The translations under genes were made by a program, and so were the position numbers. This document shows, piece after piece, positions 20,867-32,500 of a stretch of DNA of 64,000 nt. A model generated the notes under the pieces. It saw nothing but the letters and a program-made list of their open reading frames with translations, was not told the origin of the DNA and ran no database searches. The DNA lies in contig NZ_CP049801.1 of NCBI RefSeq assembly GCF_011578045.1, positions 2,294,001 through 2,358,000 on the forward strand, written 5' to 3'. This stretch comes from Acinetobacter shaoyimingii (lineage in GTDB: Bacteria; Pseudomonadota; Gammaproteobacteria; Pseudomonadales; Moraxellaceae). The number at the start of each line of letters is the position of its first letter. The stretch's first letter is position 1.

Positions 20867-21223
20867 TTAAGGCGTGCTGATCACCTCAGAGACACAACCT
20901 TTTACGCTATTTAATACCGCTTGTCGAACAAGCTGATTTTTTGCATCTTCGCTTATCGAGGCTTTTAGAACATCTGTAGCTTTAACATCATCAACTGCGT
21001 GCTTTCCAACACATTGACATACATTCGATTGCATTTTTTCCTTACTTACATCCGACATTAAGAATGTTGCAACTTTCCAAGTTTTGGATTGCTTGAGCTC
21101 TTGCTTGCATTGATATTCAATCACGGGACTTAACATTTTTTGGGTTAAGTTTGCTTGCGCTTGATGGCCACTCCCTAACATTAAGCCAGTGCTTAATACC
21201 AGTGCCGTTTTAAATTTTGACAT
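20867..21223 (-). CDS. Small four-cysteine exported protein, paralogue of 19484-19876
   Basis: 118 aa with a cleavable signal peptide (MSKFKTALVLSTGLMLGSGHQAQA) and no lipobox Cys. The mature part keeps the exact spacing C-x29-C-x-C-x38-C of the lipoprotein at 19484-19876 with matching CKQELK / CATELN and VCQCV / VCSCV segments. So one fold is delivered in two forms, lipid-anchored and soluble periplasmic. Function unknown. Confidence 0.72.
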   Translation of the reverse strand: MSKFKTALVLSTGLMLGSGHQAQANLTQKMLSPVIEYQCKQELKQSKTWKVATFLMSDVSKEKMQSNVCQCVGKHAVDDVKATDVLKASISEDAKNQLVRQAVLNSVKGCVSEVISTP

Positions 21224-21246
21224 TTTCCAATACCAACAATAAAGAA

Positions 21247-21268
21247 AAGCAGTGTAATAACACTGCTT
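21247..21268 (-). terminator. Rho-independent terminator of the adenine deaminase gene
   Basis: AAGCAGTGT / ACACTGCTT with a four-base loop and TTCTTT on the minus strand. Confidence 0.8.
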
Positions 21269-21291
21269 CCGTCATTTTAAACCATTGCGTT

Positions 21292-22299
<1,008 letters not shown>

Positions 22300-22350
22300 T
22301 CATCTTTCGAATTTTAATAACACTATGCAAAACATAAACCACATTAAACA

Positions 22351-22388
22351 AAAAAAGGATGTGAACGTTCTGCCCACATCCCTTTTTA
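22351..22388 (-). terminator. Rho-independent terminator of the purine permease gene
   Basis: AAAAAGG-ATGTG / CACAT-CCTTTTT arms with an 11-base loop; T-run follows on the minus strand, between permease and deaminase. Confidence 0.75.
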
Positions 22389-22399
22389 GCTTTAATATA

Positions 22400-23719
22400 T
22401 TAACCACCGAAGGCGAAAAATTTAATCACCCAAAGTACTGCAATAATCCAAACCATATACGGCACAGTCGATGCCTTGCCTGTAAATAATTTGACCAGTG
22501 CATAGCTAATGAAGCCCATCGCAATACCGTCTGCAATTGAATAGGCAAATGGCATAAATACTATGGTTAAGAACGCAGGCACTGCTTCTGTAATATCATC
22601 CCAATCGATATGCGTGATACCTTGAATCATCAGCACACCCACAAACAACAACGCAGGTGCCGTCGCAAAACCAGGAACAGATTGAGCAAGTGGTGCTAAA
22701 AATAAGCACAGCAAAAACATCACGCCCACGACCACAGCAGTTAAGCCTGTACGACCACCTGCAGCAACACCAGCGGATGATTCAATATACGGTGTTGTCG
22801 ATGATGTACCCAATGCCGCACCAGCGACAATGGCTGTAGAGTCAGCAAAGAGCGCTTTTTTCAAACGGGGTAATTTACCATCTTTCAATAACCCAGCACG
22901 ATGCGAAACACCAACTAAAGTTCCAGTTGAGTCAAACAAATCAACCAAGAAAAAGACAAAAATCACACCAACCAAGCTCGCTTCAAACAAACCTGTAAAA
23001 TCCATTTGCATAAATGTTGGTGCAATAGATGGGATAGAACCCACTACACCTTGCATTTGATTGATACCGAGCAATGTCGCCAATACAGTAATAACCAAAA
23101 TACTGATGATAATGGCACCACGAACTTTGAAATGGTGCATTACAACCACCATAAAAAAGCCCAACAAAGCCAACAGCACTTTAGGATCTTTAATATCCCC
23201 TAAACCTACCAGAGTTGCTTTATTATCAACAATAATGCCTGCATTCTTTAACGCAACGAGCGCTAAGAACAGACCAATACCACCACCAATAGCAAACTTT
23301 AATGACATTGGGATTGCGTTGACAATCGCCTCTCGGATCTTAAACATACTGATGGCGATGAAAATAAATCCAGACACAAACACTGCAGCCAATGCGGTTT
23401 GCCAAGGCACCCCCATTCCAATACAAACCGAATAGGTAAAATATGCATTTAGCCCCATACCTGGTGCCAGTGCAATTGGATAGTTCGCTACAATACCCAT
23501 CACAAAACAGCCGATTGCCGCTGCCAAACAGGTCGCAACAAATACTGCACCATGGTCCATCCCTGTTTCAGAAAGAATCAAAGGATTTACAATGATGATG
23601 TAACACATGGTTAAAAATGTGGTTACACCTGCAATAACTTCTGTCTTGAAGGTTGTGTTGTTATCGCTTAGTTTAAATAAGCGTTCGAGCAAACCCGCTG
23701 AAGGATTTGGATTTGTCAT
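22400..23719 (-). CDS. NCS2-family adenine/guanine/hypoxanthine permease (AzgA-like)
   Basis: 439-aa polytopic membrane protein with about 12-14 hydrophobic segments. Family marks are GMGLNAYFTYSVC near residue 87, DLFDSTGTLVGVSHRAG around 265, and GTSSTTPYIESSAGVAAGGRTGLTAV following it, all typical of the AzgA/PbuG branch of NCS2. It imports purine bases by proton symport. Position directly ahead of the adenine deaminase supports adenine or hypoxanthine as substrate. Confidence 0.92.
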   Translation of the reverse strand: MTNPNPSAGLLERLFKLSDNNTTFKTEVIAGVTTFLTMCYIIIVNPLILSETGMDHGAVFVATCLAAAIGCFVMGIVANYPIALAPGMGLNAYFTYSVCIGMGVPWQTALAAVFVSGFIFIAISMFKIREAIVNAIPMSLKFAIGGGIGLFLALVALKNAGIIVDNKATLVGLGDIKDPKVLLALLGFFMVVVMHHFKVRGAIIISILVITVLATLLGINQMQGVVGSIPSIAPTFMQMDFTGLFEASLVGVIFVFFLVDLFDSTGTLVGVSHRAGLLKDGKLPRLKKALFADSTAIVAGAALGTSSTTPYIESSAGVAAGGRTGLTAVVVGVMFLLCLFLAPLAQSVPGFATAPALLFVGVLMIQGITHIDWDDITEAVPAFLTIVFMPFAYSIADGIAMGFISYALVKLFTGKASTVPYMVWIIAVLWVIKFFAFGG

Positions 23720-24343
23720 TGTTGAGCCCCTGTTAAGTTCGAGCTATGTGTAAAGAAATCTTAGATCATTTAAAAATGCCATAGGCTGGCATACCGCCCG
23801 ATGCATAAAAAAACGTACCCAAATGACATTTCCGATAAATAACTTTTAACTAAAAAAGCTGCATTTCAGCAGCTTTTAAAACTTACACTTAGCAGGAGAA
23901 CCAAGTATTACTTACGGATTTGATTTTACAAATTATAACATACTGTTTTATTTTTTTTATATGCTAAGTTGAATGATTATTCACCAGCACCCCTACTTGA
24001 TTACAATTTATAAAATTAAAGGACCTTAAGTTTCATTCAACCGTTAGATCTAAATATGAAAACAACCATCTCCACAAGAAGCATGTCTAACAGGCTAAAG
24101 CCTTAAATATACGCTCAAATAATATAGATAAAATTTTAAGTCATGTATAAGCAATGACATAAAGCGGTATTTAACTAAACCATTAGATATGGCATCTATG
24201 GTGTATCGAATATATAAGAATATTCACGTAACTCTAAAAATCGTTTGAATGAACATATTGAATGAAAATATAAACTTAACTTCTAAAATACAGAGCCACA
24301 TCAAGCTGGACAATTAAAATTGCCCAGCATGGCTAAACCATTG
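23720..24343. other. Gene-poor region with an unassigned minus-strand terminator
   Basis: More than 600 bases in which I see no convincing coding frame. It contains the hairpin at 23853-23878 and, at the permease end, the permease promoter region. A non-coding RNA transcribed leftward is possible. Confidence 0.5.
23853..23878 (-). terminator. Unassigned Rho-independent terminator
   Basis: AAAAGCTGC / GCAGCTTTT with a six-base loop and a T run on the minus strand. No recognised minus-strand gene lies just upstream; the closest is the 43-codon frame at 24344-24475. Confidence 0.6.
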
Positions 24344-24475
24344 CTATTGACTTCTCGCTGTAGTGTCAATAAGTTGATCCATTTTTTGTATTTTTTGATG
24401 TTCGGAATTTTGGAAGTTCGCATAACCAACCCAAACAACACACAAACATACGATCAACATGAATATTGTTTTCAT
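24344..24475 (-). CDS. Possible 43-aa single-pass membrane peptide
   Basis: An ATG frame of 43 codons giving MKTIFMLIVCLCVVWVGYAN followed by a short, charged, Gln-rich tail ending in ARSQ. The first 20 residues would form one membrane helix or an uncleaved signal anchor. The ribosome site is weak, and length alone gives little support. It lies in an otherwise empty stretch. I have not recognised a family. Confidence 0.4.
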   Translation of the reverse strand: MKTIFMLIVCLCVVWVGYANFQNSEHQKIQKMDQLIDTTARSQ

Positions 24476-24645
24476 TTTTTAACATATTTTATTCACTGTA
24501 TAACCCAATGTTACACAAATGTGCATTAATTATCAATTTTAATTTTATTATATACTTAGTTATCATTAACTATAAATCTTTATCAATACCTTGATATCCA
24601 ACAAATGTTAAATATACATGCGTATACATTTAAATATAATGTTAC

Positions 24646-24675
24646 AAAAAGCCGATGCTATTGCATCGGCTTTTT
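24646..24675 (-). terminator. Rho-independent terminator of icd
   Basis: AAAAAGCCGATGC / GCATCGGCTTTTT with a TATT loop, 35 bases after the icd stop. Confidence 0.9.
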
Positions 24676-24709
24676 TACCATAAGTTCAAAAAGAACTGAT
24701 GTTTTCAGA

Positions 24710-26944
24710 TTAGTTTAAAGTTGCAATAGCTGCATTCAAAGTCGCACTTGGACGCATAACAGCATCTACTTTCGCAGTATCAACTGCATAGTAACCACCG
24801 ATATCTACAGCTTTACCTTGTACTTCAGCAAGTTCTGCAAGGATCTTGTCTTCGTTTTCAGCAAGTGCTTTTGCAAGTGGTGTAAATTTCGCTTTTAACT
24901 CAGCATCTTCATCTTGTGCAACAAGTGCTTCAGCCCAGAATTTAGCAAGGTAGAAATGGCTACCACGGTTATCCAACTCGCCAGTACGACGTGATGGAGA
25001 CTTGTTGTTATCCAACAATTGACCTGTTGCTTGATCTAAAGTTTTAGCAAGAAGTTTTGCTTTCGCATTGTTTTCTTTAATGCCCATCTCTTCTAGAGAT
25101 ACAGCAAGTGCCAAGAACTCACCTAAAGAATCCCAACGTAAGTGGTTTTCTTCAACAAGTTGCTGTACATGTTTAGGCGCAGAACCACCAGCACCTGTTT
25201 CGTACATACCACCGCCCGCCATTAACGGAACGATAGACAACATTTTCGCTGAAGTACCCAATTCCATGATTGGGAACAAATCTGTAAGGTAGTCACGTAA
25301 GATGTTACCTGTCACAGAAATTGTATCTAGACCACGAGCTACACGTTCAAGTGTATAACGCATTGCACGCACTTGAGACATGATTTGAATGTCCAGACCA
25401 TCAGTGTCATGATCTTTCAAGTATTTTTCAACTTTCTTGATCAATTCATTTTCATGTGGACGGTACGGGTCAAGCCAGAAGATTGCAGGCATACCAGAGT
25501 TACGTGCACGTGTTACTGCAAGTTTCACCCAGTCACGAATCGGAGCATCTTTTACCTGACACATACGCCAGATATCGCCTTCCTCAACGTTTTGAGACAT
25601 CAACACTTCACCTGTTTCAAGATCTGTGATGTTCGCAACACCCGCTTCAGTGATCTCAAAAGTTTTGTCGTGTGAACCGTATTCTTCAGCTTTTTGCGCC
25701 ATCAAACCAACGTTTGGCACTGTACCCATAGTACGTGGGTCGAAGTTACCATTCCATTTACAGAAATTGATCATTTCTTGGTAAATACGTGCGAAAGTAG
25801 ACTCTGGCATTACTGCTTTACAGTCATACTGCTTACCATCAGAACCCCACATTTTACCGCCAGAACGGATCATTGCAGGCATAGAAGCATCTACAATCAC
25901 GTCGTTTGGAGAATGGAAGTTAGTGATGCCTTTTGCAGAATCAACCATTGCAAGTGCAGGACGGTGTTCTTGACAAGCATGTAAATCACGGATGATTTCT
26001 TCACGTTGAGAAGTTGGTAAAGTTTCGATCTTTTCGTAAAGACCAGCCATACCGTTGTTGACGTTAATACCAAGCTCATCAAACAATTTCGCGTGTTTTT
26101 CAAAAGCTTCTTTATAGTAAATTTTCACACAGTGACCGAATACGATCGGATGTGAAACTTTCATCATGGTTGCTTTAACGTGTAAAGAGAACAAAATGCC
26201 TGCTTCACGACAATCTTCAAGTTCTTTCTCGTAGAAATCGCAAAGTGCTTTTTTGCTCATAAACATTGAGTCAATGATTTCGCCATCTTGAAGCGCAACT
26301 TTTGGCTTAAGAACAATGCTTTCACCGCTCTTGGTGATGAGTTCCATTTTCACATTACGCGCACGGTCTAAAGTCATCGACTTTTCGCCATGGTAAAAGT
26401 CACCTTCGTCCATGTGTGAAACGTGAGTTTGTGACCATTGCTTCCACTCGCTCATAGAGTGCGGGTGTTTTTTCGCAAAATTTTTAACAGCCGCTGGAGC
26501 ACGACGGTCTGAGTTACCTTCACGCAATACAGGGTTTACAGCAGAACCCAAGCATTTGCCAAAACGTACTTTAAGTGCTTTTTCTTCTTCAGTCGCTGGA
26601 TTTTCTGGATAGTCAGGGATTGCATAACCCTTAGACTGAAGCTCTTTAACGCAAGCTGTCAACTGAGCAACAGAAGCACTAATATTTGGAAGTTTGATAA
26701 TATTAGTATCTGGATCTTGAGTTAGACGACCTAGCTCTGCAAGGTTGTCGGTTACCTTTTGTTCATCGCTAAGGTATTCAGAGAATTCTGCGAGTACACG
26801 TGCAGCTACAGAGATGTCACTTTTAACGATCTCTACGCCAGCAGGCTTAGTAAAGGTCTCAATGATCGGCAGTAGCGAGTAAGTCGCCAATAATGGCGCC
26901 TCATCGGTCAGTGTGTAAATGATTTTTGACTTTCCACCAGCCAT
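24710..26944 (-). CDS. icd: Isocitrate dehydrogenase, NADP-dependent, monomeric type
   Basis: TCA-cycle enzyme converting isocitrate to 2-oxoglutarate. The 744-aa length and sequence (start [22 protein letters not shown], then [29 protein letters not shown], and GSAPKHVQQ towards the C-terminus) mark the monomeric IDH-II class, unrelated in fold size to the 416-aa dimeric E. coli enzyme. Acinetobacter and Vibrio-type bacteria carry this class, sometimes with a dimeric copy as well; none is seen here. Single gene. Confidence 0.96.
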   Translation of the reverse strand: MAGGKSKIIYTLTDEAPLLATYSLLPIIETFTKPAGVEIVKSDISVAARVLAEFSEYLSDEQKVTDNLAELGRLTQDPDTNIIKLPNISASVAQLTACVKELQSKGYAIPDYPENPATEEEKALKVRFGKCLGSAVNPVLREGNSDRRAPAAVKNFAKKHPHSMSEWKQWSQTHVSHMDEGDFYHGEKSMTLDRARNVKMELITKSGESIVLKPKVALQDGEIIDSMFMSKKALCDFYEKELEDCREAGILFSLHVKATMMKVSHPIVFGHCVKIYYKEAFEKHAKLFDELGINVNNGMAGLYEKIETLPTSQREEIIRDLHACQEHRPALAMVDSAKGITNFHSPNDVIVDASMPAMIRSGGKMWGSDGKQYDCKAVMPESTFARIYQEMINFCKWNGNFDPRTMGTVPNVGLMAQKAEEYGSHDKTFEITEAGVANITDLETGEVLMSQNVEEGDIWRMCQVKDAPIRDWVKLAVTRARNSGMPAIFWLDPYRPHENELIKKVEKYLKDHDTDGLDIQIMSQVRAMRYTLERVARGLDTISVTGNILRDYLTDLFPIMELGTSAKMLSIVPLMAGGGMYETGAGGSAPKHVQQLVEENHLRWDSLGEFLALAVSLEEMGIKENNAKAKLLAKTLDQATGQLLDNNKSPSRRTGELDNRGSHFYLAKFWAEALVAQDEDAELKAKFTPLAKALAENEDKILAELAEVQGKAVDIGGYYAVDTAKVDAVMRPSATLNAAIATLN

Positions 26945-27685
26945 ATATAGCCCCTTGCTTTGAATTGAGTTTTAAGAGCCGAGCTTTTGGCCCAGATCTT
27001 ACGAACCGATTGCTAAAAAAAACAATGAGAGTATCGACCTTCATCGCATCTCAGTCAACAATGATGTACCGTATTGTCATATTCCTAGCTAAATTTCGAC
27101 ATTTCTAAAAATGATAGTGATTCAAATCGCTTAAAATACCGACACTCAGAACCATCAGATCATCCAGATTTCATGCTTAAAGAATGTCCACTATTTTAAG
27201 ATCCAGTTACTCAACTCATCTTGTCGAATCAATGCGAATATAATCTTTTAAATAGAGTCATCGGTTTGAGCTAAAGCATCAATTTTGTCTGTTGATTTTT
27301 TTGCTCATCTAGTACATCTATACTATATATGTGGCATCTTGATTAATATTCAACCAAGGTCTGTATAAATACAGATCAATCGCATCATGTGATGGACTGT
27401 TTATCGCATCGAATAACCAACTCGCCTTTACAGTGTATTGTTATAAAATATATAAAAACCATAGCTTAATTATTGGGTCTGTTGATATTTCAGAAATGCG
27501 TTCTAGCACTCATACCACAATCCGTCTTTTTTATGTTTTCATTTGAAAGCATTGTATCTGTTCTTAGTATAAATTAGCACATTTCACCTATTAAAAAAAA
27601 CGCTTTGATTTTGTGCATAAAAGTATGAAAATGCGCCTACATTCATGATTAAAATATTTTTAAATTAAAATAAAAGGACAAATAA
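26945..27685. other. Divergent intergenic region between icd and the SPFH gene
   Basis: About 740 bases with no coding frame I can support and no tRNA or repeat. It should hold the promoters of both divergent genes. Sequence is AT-rich without striking dyads. Confidence 0.5.
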
Positions 27686-28519
27686 GTGCGTAATTCAAAT
27701 ACTTTTTTTATGGGCAGTTTTCTGCTCATGGTTGTGATAGCTGTTTTCGTTATTTTGCTTTTTAGTTTCACTCGCATTACTGATGCTGACGTTGGTATTC
27801 GTCAAACATTTAGCGGTGAAATCGAAGATGTGATTTTGGGTCAAGGTTTACATCAAACTTTAATTGGCGATGTCATTAAAGTGTCTAAGCGTAATCTGGT
27901 TTTAAATGTCGACTCTCAACCGATTGTGATTGAAAAGATTCCTATGCAAGATTTTCAGCTTAAGGTCAATTATGGGATCGTTCCTGAAAATGCAGCTATC
28001 GCATATAAGACTGAAAAATCACAACATATTATTACCGATGATGGTGATGTTTATCTTTTAGGGCAATATGTTCAATATGTTGCTAATTCTGCGATTAATG
28101 ATGTGGTGAGTAAATATAGAGCTTTAGAAGTGAATGATAACCGTGCAAAAATTGAAACTGAAATAAAAAACAGTATCAATTCAAAACTAAAGTCTCAAAA
28201 TAAAGATCGCTTTGTTAAAGTCAATGAAATTAACATTTTAAAGGTATCTCCGCCTCAGTCTATTTTGAACTCATCACTGGCAATTGTGAACTCTCAAAAT
28301 GCATTAAAAACCAAGCAAAATGAGCTTGAAACTGCTCGTGTTGAAACAGAAATTAAAAAAGTTTTGGCAGAAAATGCATCTGATAAATATGTGGATTTAC
28401 TGCGGGCTGAAGCTGAAAAAACTAAAGCAGAAGCTTTGCTGAAAGCTGCTGAAAAAGGCACTTTAAATACGATGGTGATTGTACCTGATAAATTTACCAG
28501 TTTGGGACAAAACAAATAA
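27686..28519 (+). CDS. SPFH/prohibitin-domain membrane protein
   Basis: 277 aa. A single N-terminal membrane helix (SFLLMVVIAVFVILLFSF, about residues 10-27), then an SPFH (Band 7) domain from about 30 to 200 with DADVGIRQTFSGE, and a C-terminal coiled coil rich in Ala, Glu and Lys (ETARVETEIKKVLAENAS). Proteins of this kind form membrane-associated rings or scaffolds. The GTG start has AAGGA eight bases upstream. It ends at a bidirectional terminator just before the CRISPR array, and there is no evidence that it belongs to the Cas system. Confidence 0.8.
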   Translation: MRNSNTFFMGSFLLMVVIAVFVILLFSFTRITDADVGIRQTFSGEIEDVILGQGLHQTLIGDVIKVSKRNLVLNVDSQPIVIEKIPMQDFQLKVNYGIVPENAAIAYKTEKSQHIITDDGDVYLLGQYVQYVANSAINDVVSKYRALEVNDNRAKIETEIKNSINSKLKSQNKDRFVKVNEINILKVSPPQSILNSSLAIVNSQNALKTKQNELETARVETEIKKVLAENASDKYVDLLRAEAEKTKAEALLKAAEKGTLNTMVIVPDKFTSLGQNK

Positions 28520-28592
28520 TTTTAGCTCTTGGAAAAAATGATCAAGTTTGAATAATGTCAGATATTGAGATTGGTCATCTATATCAGCAAAA

Positions 28593-28622
28593 AAAAAGGA
28601 AGAGCAATTGCTCTTCCTTTTT
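28593..28622. terminator. Bidirectional terminator between SPFH gene and CRISPR array
   Basis: A perfect 30-nt palindrome: AAGGAAGAGC core on one side and its complement on the other, with A/T runs. It can end the SPFH mRNA (+) and also the pre-crRNA transcript (-), which is 53 bases past the last repeat. Confidence 0.85.
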
Positions 28623-28674
28623 CTTAAATTAATGTCTATTCATCATACACATGAAAAACAATATACAGAATAAG

Positions 28675-28702
28675 TGACTAAGCTGCCGACATGGCAGTGA
28701 AC
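28675..28702 (-). repeat. Decayed leader-distal terminal repeat
   Basis: Differs from the consensus at loop positions (ATGTC for ATATA) and in the handle (CTTAGTCA for CTTAGAAA). The CTGCC/GGCAG stem is intact. A decayed last repeat marks the oldest end of the array. Confidence 0.9.
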
Positions 28703-29517
28703 TAGGTAATGTAACCACGCCACCTGTGACTGTTTTTCTAAGCTGCCTATATGGCAGTGAACTTTGGAAAGAAAGCGAGCTGGTATCGCATAACTTTCTA
28801 AGCTGCCTATATGGCAGTGAACAATCGAGGGTTTTGTCAAAAAAAGTGTAGGTAATTTCTAAGCTGCCTATATGGCAGTGAACCTGTACTGTATAAAACC
28901 AATGACTATGAGGTATTTCTAAGCTGCCTATATGGCAGTGAACTAAATGAAAACCATAGTATTAGCGTCTAGAAATTTCTAAGCTGCCTATATGGCAGTG
29001 AACGGAATGGCGTGTCGTTCGGGAATTTATCAACTTTTCTAAGCTGCCTATATGGCAGTGAACGGATTTTGCAACGGTGGAATACCGTTTGTATTTTTCT
29101 AAGCTGCCTATATGGCAGTGAACCAAAAGTTACTAATGCGCCTGACTTTATATCTTTTCTAAGCTGCCTATATGGCAGTGAACCACAAGGCTATATCACT
29201 GCTTGCAATGATCTTTTTCTAAGCTGCCTATATGGCAGTGAACCTATAATTTTATAGTAATAGATTTCTCCTTTTTTTCTAAGCTGCCTATATGGCAGTG
29301 AACTGACAGAAATGATCGATTTTAAAATTTTATTTTTTTCTAAGCTGCCTATATGGCAGTGAACATTGTTTATTCACTATAGCTTGAGCTGACTTCTTTC
29401 TAAGCTGCCTATATGGCAGTGAACAAATCCACCGTTGATTATCAATGGATTACGTTGTTTCTAAGCTGCCTATATGGCAGTGAACACAGAAGTTACGAAT
29501 AAAGCAAATGTGAGTAA

Positions 29518-29545
29518 TTTCTAAGCTGCCTATATAGCAGTGAAC
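29518..29545 (-). repeat. Internal repeat with one stem substitution
   Basis: One base differs: the loop-closing C of the stem is T on the minus strand (CTGCT), turning the closing C-G into a U-G wobble. Confidence 0.9.
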
Positions 29546-32500
29546 GTGTTAATTCTGTTGATACAACGGTAACAACTTTTCTAAGCTGCCTATATGGCAG
29601 TGAACAATAAAGATATATTTAAATAAGTGAGGGTTATTTTCTAAGCTGCCTATATGGCAGTGAACAGTAACAGCGTAAGGTACTAAGTGTAATAAATTTT
29701 CTAAGCTGCCTATATGGCAGTGAACTAATGTCACCATCAATATAGCCCACACGTAGCTTTCTAAGCTGCCTATATGGCAGTGAACAAATGCTTGCTGAAT
29801 ATTCTCATCATCTGGTGTTTCTAAGCTGCCTATATGGCAGTGAACATATACATTCAGAGAATATTGAATGGTTTAAATTTCTAAGCTGCCTATATGGCAG
29901 TGAACCTGTTGCAACAATGGTACGTCTAGGTGTTCATTTTCTAAGCTGCCTATATGGCAGTGAACGAAGATTCTTACGGTGAATATATATGGTCAATTTT
30001 CTAAGCTGCCTATATGGCAGTGAACTCATAGCGTGTATGATTTCGCTATCTTTCATATTTCTAAGCTGCCTATATGGCAGTGAACGAGTCACACGAGAAA
30101 TTTAAACCTTCTTTAAATTTCTAAGCTGCCTATATGGCAGTGAACTAAGTAAAAAAAGCATAAATCCCCCTACAATATTTCTAAGCTGCCTATATGGCAG
30201 TGAACCTTTCTTCTTCACACCTTGATCAGACTTATTTTTTCTAAGCTGCCTATATGGCAGTGAACGTTTTCAACACGATTTTGCGCTGAAGCACGCTTTT
30301 CTAAGCTGCCTATATGGCAGTGAACCTGGTAGCATTGAAGCTCAAACAGCGGACGAATTTCTAAGCTGCCTATATGGCAGTGAACTCACGTTTCATCTGC
30401 ATTCAACTTTCGAGTGTTTTCTAAGCTGCCTATATGGCAGTGAACATAGTGCTGATAGTGCATTAAAATCATTGGCTTTTCTAAGCTGCCTATATGGCAG
30501 TGAACTGCATGTGATTGGTTCCCTGTTATCTGCGAATTTTCTAAGCTGCCTATATGGCAGTGAACTCAATTAATGTTTCTTCGTCAGCATACTTTAATTT
30601 CTAAGCTGCCTATATGGCAGTGAACTTGCCCTTGCGAACATTCCAATTCTTTCAAGATTTCTAAGCTGCCTATATGGCAGTGAACCATTTATTTATTTAT
30701 TTATATTTATCCCAAAATTTCTAAGCTGCCTATATGGCAGTGAACCGGCACACTATGGATTCATTGAAGGCACTGTGTTTCTAAGCTGCCTATATGGCAG
30801 TGAACGTTTATCGCAACCAGGATAGATCAAAATCCAATTTCTAAGCTGCCTATATGGCAGTGAACTTGTTTTGCCTGCCGCTATTTTTGCAATTATTTTT
30901 CTAAGCTGCCTATATGGCAGTGAACATATGATTTCGATTTTGATGGAATTTGCTGATTTTCTAAGCTGCCTATATGGCAGTGAACTTCAAAATAATCGTT
31001 CATTCTTGGATGGCTATTTTCTAAGCTGCCTATATGGCAGTGAACGTTTTACCCATTGCGACAGCCATGCAACATATTTTCTAAGCTGCCTATATGGCAG
31101 TGAACCGTTTAAACGAAATTATTGAGTTATTGGGTGGTTTCTAAGCTGCCTATATGGCAGTGAACGTATTGACAGCATTTGCACCTTTTCGAATCTTTTT
31201 CTAAGCTGCCTATATGGCAGTGAACTACCTGAAATTTATAATCCAAATAGTCCTTACTTTCTAAGCTGCCTATATGGCAGTGAACTTTAAGTATAGTGAT
31301 GTTTGGGAAGCAATGATATTTCTAAGCTGCCTATATGGCAGTGAACAAATGGAACAGCTGTGGAGCGTGTAGCATGAATTTCTAAGCTGCCTATATGGCA
31401 GTGAACAAGGAGTTTGCCAATTAATTTGATAATCAGCATTTCTAAGCTGCCTATATGGCAGTGAACTTGTTGTTGCTGATATAGATCCAGATTATGACTT
31501 TCTAAGCTGCCTATATGGCAGTGAACGTTTAGTTTGATGAAGTCTTGTAGGAATTGGCTTTCTAAGCTGCCTATATGGCAGTGAACGGATTCACAAATTC
31601 TAATGCCGTAGTGTGTAATTTCTAAGCTGCCTATATGGCAGTGAACTTATTAAGGGTGAGTGGCATTTTAGTTATAAATTTCTAAGCTGCCTATATGGCA
31701 GTGAACATTAAGATTGAGGGATTCAATCAAGGCATTGCTTTCTAAGCTGCCTATATGGCAGTGAACGCTTGTCACAACCTGGATATATCCAAATCCAATT
31801 TCTAAGCTGCCTATATGGCAGTGAACTTATTTTTTGCTAAAACGTAATTGGATAACCATTTCTAAGCTGCCTATATGGCAGTGAACATAGAGGATATGAT
31901 GAAACTCAATACTTTGCATTTCTAAGCTGCCTATATGGCAGTGAACCAAAATTAGCGAATTAAGAAATGCACCGCCTTTTTCTAAGCTGCCTATATGGCA
32001 GTGAACCAATGATTGTATTGAGAGAAAATCACGATGATTTTCTAAGCTGCCTATATGGCAGTGAACAGGGTTAAAGAATCGGAGCTAAAATTTTGTAGTT
32101 TCTAAGCTGCCTATATGGCAGTGAACGTGGTATATCTGGAAACATGCAGTTTATGTTTTTTCTAAGCTGCCTATATGGCAGTGAACGTCTTGACATGTGG
32201 CTTGCATGGTCATCGCTTTTTCTAAGCTGCCTATATGGCAGTGAACATAATTCCAATATCTCCAATTTTAAACGGGCATTTCTAAGCTGCCTATATGGCA
32301 GTGAACTCAAACTACAAAATTTGAAAATAATAGCTCATTTTCTAAGCTGCCTATATGGCAGTGAACTGACACGCTTGACGAGTTGCCATTGAATCAAGTT
32401 TCTAAGCTGCCTATATGGCAGTGAACTGATTTTACCGACCTTTGGTGTTGCTTCATTATTTCTAAGCTGCCTATATGGCAGTGAACATCTACGTTGGCGA

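Noticed and set aside
23720..23950. A purine riboswitch upstream of the purine permease
   Set aside because: I could not find the conserved three-way junction core, and the hairpin at 23853 reads as a simple terminator.
24320..24529. A 69-codon frame on the plus strand in the gene-poor region
   Set aside because: It has no ribosome site or recognisable sequence and lies opposite the better 43-codon minus-strand frame.
27686..28519. SPFH protein as an accessory part of the CRISPR-Cas defence locus
   Set aside because: It is on the opposite strand, separated by a strong bidirectional terminator, and is not known in type I-F systems. Neighbourhood alone is not enough.
28500..28680. A possible att copy of the tRNA-Val 3' end at the far side of the CRISPR locus
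   Set aside because: No match to the tRNA 3' sequence was seen on either strand.
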